A stretch of DNA of 9,262 bases, taken from positions 1-9,262 of the forward strand of contig CANNJG010000066.1 of NCBI GenBank assembly GCA_947504795.1, given 5' to 3'. A program made the translations under genes and the position numbers. This stretch comes from Legionellaceae bacterium (GTDB lineage Bacteria; Pseudomonadota; Gammaproteobacteria; Legionellales; Legionellaceae). The notes beneath the pieces are model-generated. The model searched no databases, had not been told where the DNA came from, and saw nothing but the letters and a program-made list of their open reading frames with translations. Shown piece by piece: positions 6,838 to 9,262 of the stretch (position 1 is the first letter of the stretch; every line of letters starts with the position of its first letter).

Positions 6838-8159
6838 AGCGCATGCTCCTGCAACACTGCTTGGATCGCTTGATCAGTGATATCAGCAAGTCTATCAATG
6901 GTAGCTAGTGTTGTATTTAAGGGTGGAAACCAGTAGAGGGTTTGTCCTATGGTGCGGAGCAATGCCCCTCTTTTTTGAGCCTCTTGCGCAAAACACACAC
7001 TAAAATTAGTGTCGCAATCCCCTAAAAAGTCAGCAGCAACCATCGCACCAACACCACGAAGATGAGTAAATTGTCCAGAACGTGTTATGACGTCACTAAA
7101 ACAACGCTGCATGTAGGAACCTAATTCGCGCGCTTGTTGGTTGATACCTTCAGTGCGCATCGTTTCAATCGTGGCGAGCGCTGCTGCTACCGCTAGGGGA
7201 TTACCGCTATACGTATGTGAATGTAAAAAATAATGCTGAGGGTTGGTTTGATCGTAATACAATTCATAGATAGAATGATCGATCAGTACACAGGATAAAG
7301 GCACGGATCCTGAGGTTAATCCCTTCGATAAACACACCATATCGGCTTGTATTCCGGCATGATCACAGGCAAGCCATTCACCGGTACGTCCGAGCCCGGT
7401 CATGATTTCATCGGCGATAAGATAGATATCATGTTGTTTAGCATAAGCGGCTAATTTTGACAAGAAATCAGCGCTATAGGGCCATAAGCCGTTGGCACCC
7501 TGAACGATAGGTTCTACGATAATCGCACAGGATAGGTGTTTGACGGCATCTAGTTGTTTGACGATGCTTGCCCAGTAAGGATCGGCACATTGCCATAACG
7601 GATCATGGATATCGCATACATAAGGAATGGGATCTAGAAAATGACAAGGAAATCCAAATTGAGACCAAGCATGTTTAAATATGGCCAAATCGCTAACGGA
7701 TAAGGCGCCTAAGGTTTCACCATGATAGGCATGACGAAGGGCAATGATGTGATGTCTTTCGGGTTGGCCTTTGATGGCGGTGGCTTGAATCGCAAGTTTA
7801 ATCGCAATTTCAATTGCAGAAGCGCCGTCGCTTGCAAAATACACGTGTTGTTTGTGAGTAATTTCTGCTAAGGCTTCACTCAACGCTACGATGCTGGGAT
7901 GGGTTGTATTGGCAGGCATGACATGTTCAAAACGGTCTAATTGATCGCGAATAGCGGTCATGATGGCTGGGTGCTGATGGCCCAATGACTTGCACCACCA
8001 ACTGGAGATTCCATCGATTAATTGGCCCTCGTTAGTCTCTAAATAGCTACCCTTCGCAGAATGTACAATCAGGGGTGGATAGCGTTCAAAATCCTTCATA
8101 AGGCTGCAAGGATGCCAAATATGCTGGAGGTCCTTGGCGATTAAATTGTCTGGAATCAT
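6825..8159 (-). CDS. bioA: Adenosylmethionine-8-amino-7-oxononanoate aminotransferase (DAPA synthase)
   Basis: PLP-dependent class III aminotransferase of biotin synthesis. It transfers the amino group of S-adenosylmethionine to 7-keto-8-aminopelargonate to give 7,8-diaminopelargonate. The protein has 444 residues, close to the E. coli enzyme. Visible landmarks are HPCSLMKDF (16-24), the paired tryptophans SSWW (52-55), ASDGASAIEIAIKLA (109-123), RHAYHGETLGALSVS (142-156), LIADEIMTGLGRTG (247-260, Asp250 contacting the PLP ring), LSKGLTSG (277-284, Schiff-base Lys279) and HSHTYSGNPLA (313-323). The ATG at 8159 has AAGG seven bases upstream. It is divergent from bioB across 69 bp, as in the E. 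coli bio locus. The 3' end overlaps coaE by 13 bp, so it probably leads the bioA-coaE-speA-aguA transcript. The S-adenosylmethionine-using identity is inferred from overall similarity and from the bioB neighbour. Confidence 0.97.
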   Translation of the reverse strand: MIPDNLIAKDLQHIWHPCSLMKDFERYPPLIVHSAKGSYLETNEGQLIDGISSWWCKSLGHQHPAIMTAIRDQLDRFEHVMPANTTHPSIVALSEALAEITHKQHVYFASDGASAIEIAIKLAIQATAIKGQPERHHIIALRHAYHGETLGALSVSDLAIFKHAWSQFGFPCHFLDPIPYVCDIHDPLWQCADPYWASIVKQLDAVKHLSCAIIVEPIVQGANGLWPYSADFLSKLAAYAKQHDIYLIADEIMTGLGRTGEWLACDHAGIQADMVCLSKGLTSGSVPLSCVLIDHSIYELYYDQTNPQHYFLHSHTYSGNPLAVAAALATIETMRTEGINQQARELGSYMQRCFSDVITRSGQFTHLRGVGAMVAADFLGDCDTNFSVCFAQEAQKRGALLRTIGQTLYWFPPLNTTLATIDRLADITDQAIQAVLQEHALCTV

Positions 8160-8168
8160 AGGTTTACC

Positions 8169-8196
8169 TTGACAAACAAAGTGGGAACTTTATCAT
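8169..8196 (+). promoter_or_regulatory. Sigma70-type promoter of bioB
   Basis: A perfect -35 box TTGACA (8169-8174) and a near-perfect -10 box TATCAT (8191-8196) are separated by 16 bases. The predicted start of transcription is near 8203, giving a leader of about 26 nt before the bioB ATG. The spacer holds a small inverted repeat, AAAGT-ggga-ACTTT (8178-8191), that could be an operator. No canonical BirA box (TGTAAACC and GGTTTACA about 16 bases apart) is present. Only one half-like GGTTTAC is seen, at 8161-8167. Confidence 0.75.
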
Positions 8197-8215
8197 GTTT
8201 AACATCTTTAAAAAA
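8187..8215 (-). promoter_or_regulatory. Possible promoter of bioA, facing the bioB promoter
   Basis: On the minus strand an extended -10-like TGATAAAGT (8195-8187) stands about 20 nt before where a bioA transcript could begin. A poor -35 (T-tract, 8215-8210) lies 17 bases upstream. Its -10 overlaps the -10 of the bioB promoter, so the two would compete for polymerase. The boxes are weak and the call rests mainly on bioA needing a promoter in this 69-bp gap. Confidence 0.35.
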
Positions 8216-8228
8216 CAGGCGTATATTC

Positions 8229-9176
8229 ATGACACTATCTCCCCGTTGGACTCACGCGGCTGTAACGGATATTTATATCCGTCCCTTCACCGAGTTGCTT
8301 TACAAAGCGCATACTATTCATAAAGATAACCACAATCCGAATGCGATTCAGCTTGCGCAGTTACTCAGTATCAAAACCGGTGCTTGTCCTGAGGATTGTG
8401 GTTATTGTGCGCAGAGCGGCCATTATTCGACGCATGTTGAAAAAGAAAAGCTGATGAGTATTGGCGAAGTATTGGACAAGGCGCGCGAAGCCAAAGCGAA
8501 TGGTGCGACGCGCTTTTGTATGGGCGCAGCATGGCGAAGTCCGCCCGATAAAGCCATGCCGGAATTGGCCAACATGATCCAAGGGGTGAAGGACTTGGGT
8601 ATGGAAACGTGTATGACCTTGGGCATGCTGTCACAAGACCAGGCAGGTGTACTAAAAGAAGCAGGGTTAGATTTTTATAACCATAACATCGATACATCAC
8701 CCAGTTATTACGAAAAAGTCATCACGACGCGTACCTTTAGCGATCGCCTGGATACGTTAGAACGTGTTCGTGAAGCCGGTATTTCAGTGTGTTGTGGCGG
8801 AATTTTAGGTTTAGGCGAAACACGTGAAGACCGTATAGAGTTTTTGCAGACATTGGCCAATTTGGAAACGCCACCGGAGAGTGTCCCGATTAACCGCTTG
8901 ATTCCGGTGGAAGGCACCCCGTTAGCCGATGCAAAACAGGTAGAAGGTATTGAATTGGTGCGCACGATAGCGACCGCACGAATTCTAATGCCACATTCAG
9001 TCGTGCGATTGACAGCAGGGCGCACAGAAATGAGTGATGAATTACAAGCTTTATGCTTTTTTGCGGGTGCAAATTCGATTTTCATTGGTGATAAATTGCT
9101 TACTGAAGCGAATCCTAAAATGAATAAAGATGCGCAATTGTTTGCGAAATTAGGTGTTGAGGCTTGTGTTGCCTGA
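8229..9176 (+). CDS. bioB: Biotin synthase
   Basis: Radical SAM enzyme that inserts sulfur into dethiobiotin, the last step of biotin synthesis. Residues are counted from the ATG at 8229 (315 residues; E. coli has 346, the difference being at the C-terminus). The [4Fe-4S] motif CPEDCGYC supplies Cys53, Cys57 and Cys60. The [2Fe-2S] ligands Cys97 (RFCMGAAW), Cys128 (ETCMTLG), Cys188 (VCCGG) and Arg260 (VVRLTAGR) are all present at the E. coli numbers. Other blocks are YNHNIDTSPSYY (150-161) and INRLIPVEGTPL (221-232). An upstream in-frame TTG at 8169 is rejected as the start because it is the -35 box. The ribosome binding site before the ATG is weak (AGG within ACAGGCG). The stop overlaps tadA by 11 bp, so bioF, bioC and bioD do not follow here as they do in E. 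coli. The gene looks intact. Confidence 0.97.
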   Translation: MTLSPRWTHAAVTDIYIRPFTELLYKAHTIHKDNHNPNAIQLAQLLSIKTGACPEDCGYCAQSGHYSTHVEKEKLMSIGEVLDKAREAKANGATRFCMGAAWRSPPDKAMPELANMIQGVKDLGMETCMTLGMLSQDQAGVLKEAGLDFYNHNIDTSPSYYEKVITTRTFSDRLDTLERVREAGISVCCGGILGLGETREDRIEFLQTLANLETPPESVPINRLIPVEGTPLADAKQVEGIELVRTIATARILMPHSVVRLTAGRTEMSDELQALCFFAGANSIFIGDKLLTEANPKMNKDAQLFAKLGVEACVA

Positions 9177-9262
9177 TGATGAATATTGGATGGGCCAAGC
9201 GCTGCAATTAGCCTATCAAGCGCAAGAGGTGGGAGAAGTGCCGGTAGGTGCGCTGATTGTGA
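9166..9262 (+). CDS. tadA: tRNA-specific adenosine deaminase, N-terminal part (runs off right edge)
   Basis: The 32 visible codons read MLPDDEYWMGQALQLAYQAQ then EVGEVPVGALIV. This matches the beginning of TadA (E. coli: EYWMRHAL...EVPVGAVLV), the zinc enzyme that deaminates adenosine 34 of tRNA-Arg(ACG) to inosine. The zinc-binding HAE and PCxxC motifs lie outside the window. The start is GTG at 9166, inside bioB (11-bp overlap), with GAGG three bases upstream. TTG at 9169, with a better six-base spacing, or ATG at 9190 are alternatives. It probably shares the bioB transcript. The identification is good for such a short piece but not absolute. Confidence 0.85.
   Translation, partial: MLPDDEYWMGQALQLAYQAQEVGEVPVGALIV

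Noticed and set aside
8161..8205. BirA operator formed by GGTTTAC (8161-8167), or by TTGACAAAC (8169-8177) with GTTTAACAT (8197-8205)
   Set aside because: The first is a single half-site with no partner at the right distance. The second pair matches at only 6 of 9 positions and has the wrong spacing.
8169..8228. N-terminal extension of BioB starting at TTG 8169
   Set aside because: The TTG is the first half of the -35 box TTGACA. The 20 extra residues have no family counterpart, and counting from ATG 8229 puts every cluster ligand at its E. coli number.
8361..9085. Several antisense open frames inside bioB, and similar ones inside mrcA
   Set aside because: They lie wholly within well-supported genes on the opposite strand or in another frame, show no family motifs, and are shadow frames.

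Overview
The window looks like a chromosomal segment of a gammaproteobacterium. Every gene is a housekeeping or biosynthetic gene of a proteobacterial family, and BioB keeps exactly the residue numbers of the E. coli enzyme at all its cluster ligands. The sequence is moderately AT-rich, carries two small palindromic repeat elements and one clearly decaying gene. That combination suggests a lineage undergoing genome erosion, possibly host-associated and Legionellales/Coxiella-like. The taxonomic placement is an inference and was not tested.

Layout. Positions 1-815 (minus) hold the first 271 codons of aconitase acnA, which runs off the left edge. A 195-bp gap follows, with a palindromic element at 854-931. 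Positions 1011-3377 (minus) encode a complete class A penicillin-binding protein (PBP1A, mrcA). Positions 3482-3606 are a MITE-like inverted repeat that overlaps the 3' end of the next gene, agmatine deiminase (aguA, 3547-4632, minus), and supplies its last 19 codons. Directly upstream, 4642-6195 (minus) is a wrecked biosynthetic arginine decarboxylase gene (speA): it has lost its N-terminal part, about 116 nt in the middle, and its frame again near 4990. Then come dephospho-CoA kinase coaE (6235-6837, minus) and the biotin aminotransferase bioA (6825-8159, minus), which overlap by 13 bp. A 69-bp divergent promoter region separates bioA from biotin synthase bioB (8229-9176, plus). bioB overlaps the start of tRNA adenosine deaminase tadA, which runs off the right edge.

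How the genes fit together. bioA-coaE-speA(pseudo)-aguA are packed head to tail and probably form one transcript. bioB-tadA are read the other way from a strong sigma70-type promoter. SpeA would make agmatine from arginine and AguA would turn agmatine into N-carbamoylputrescine. Here the producer is dead while the consumer keeps an intact active site and an excellent ribosome binding site.

I found no large undescribed multi-gene system. The most interesting observations are the half-broken polyamine route and the repeat element inserted into the aguA stop region. Removing the element and one copy of a 5-bp direct repeat restores a stop codon exactly at the old junction.
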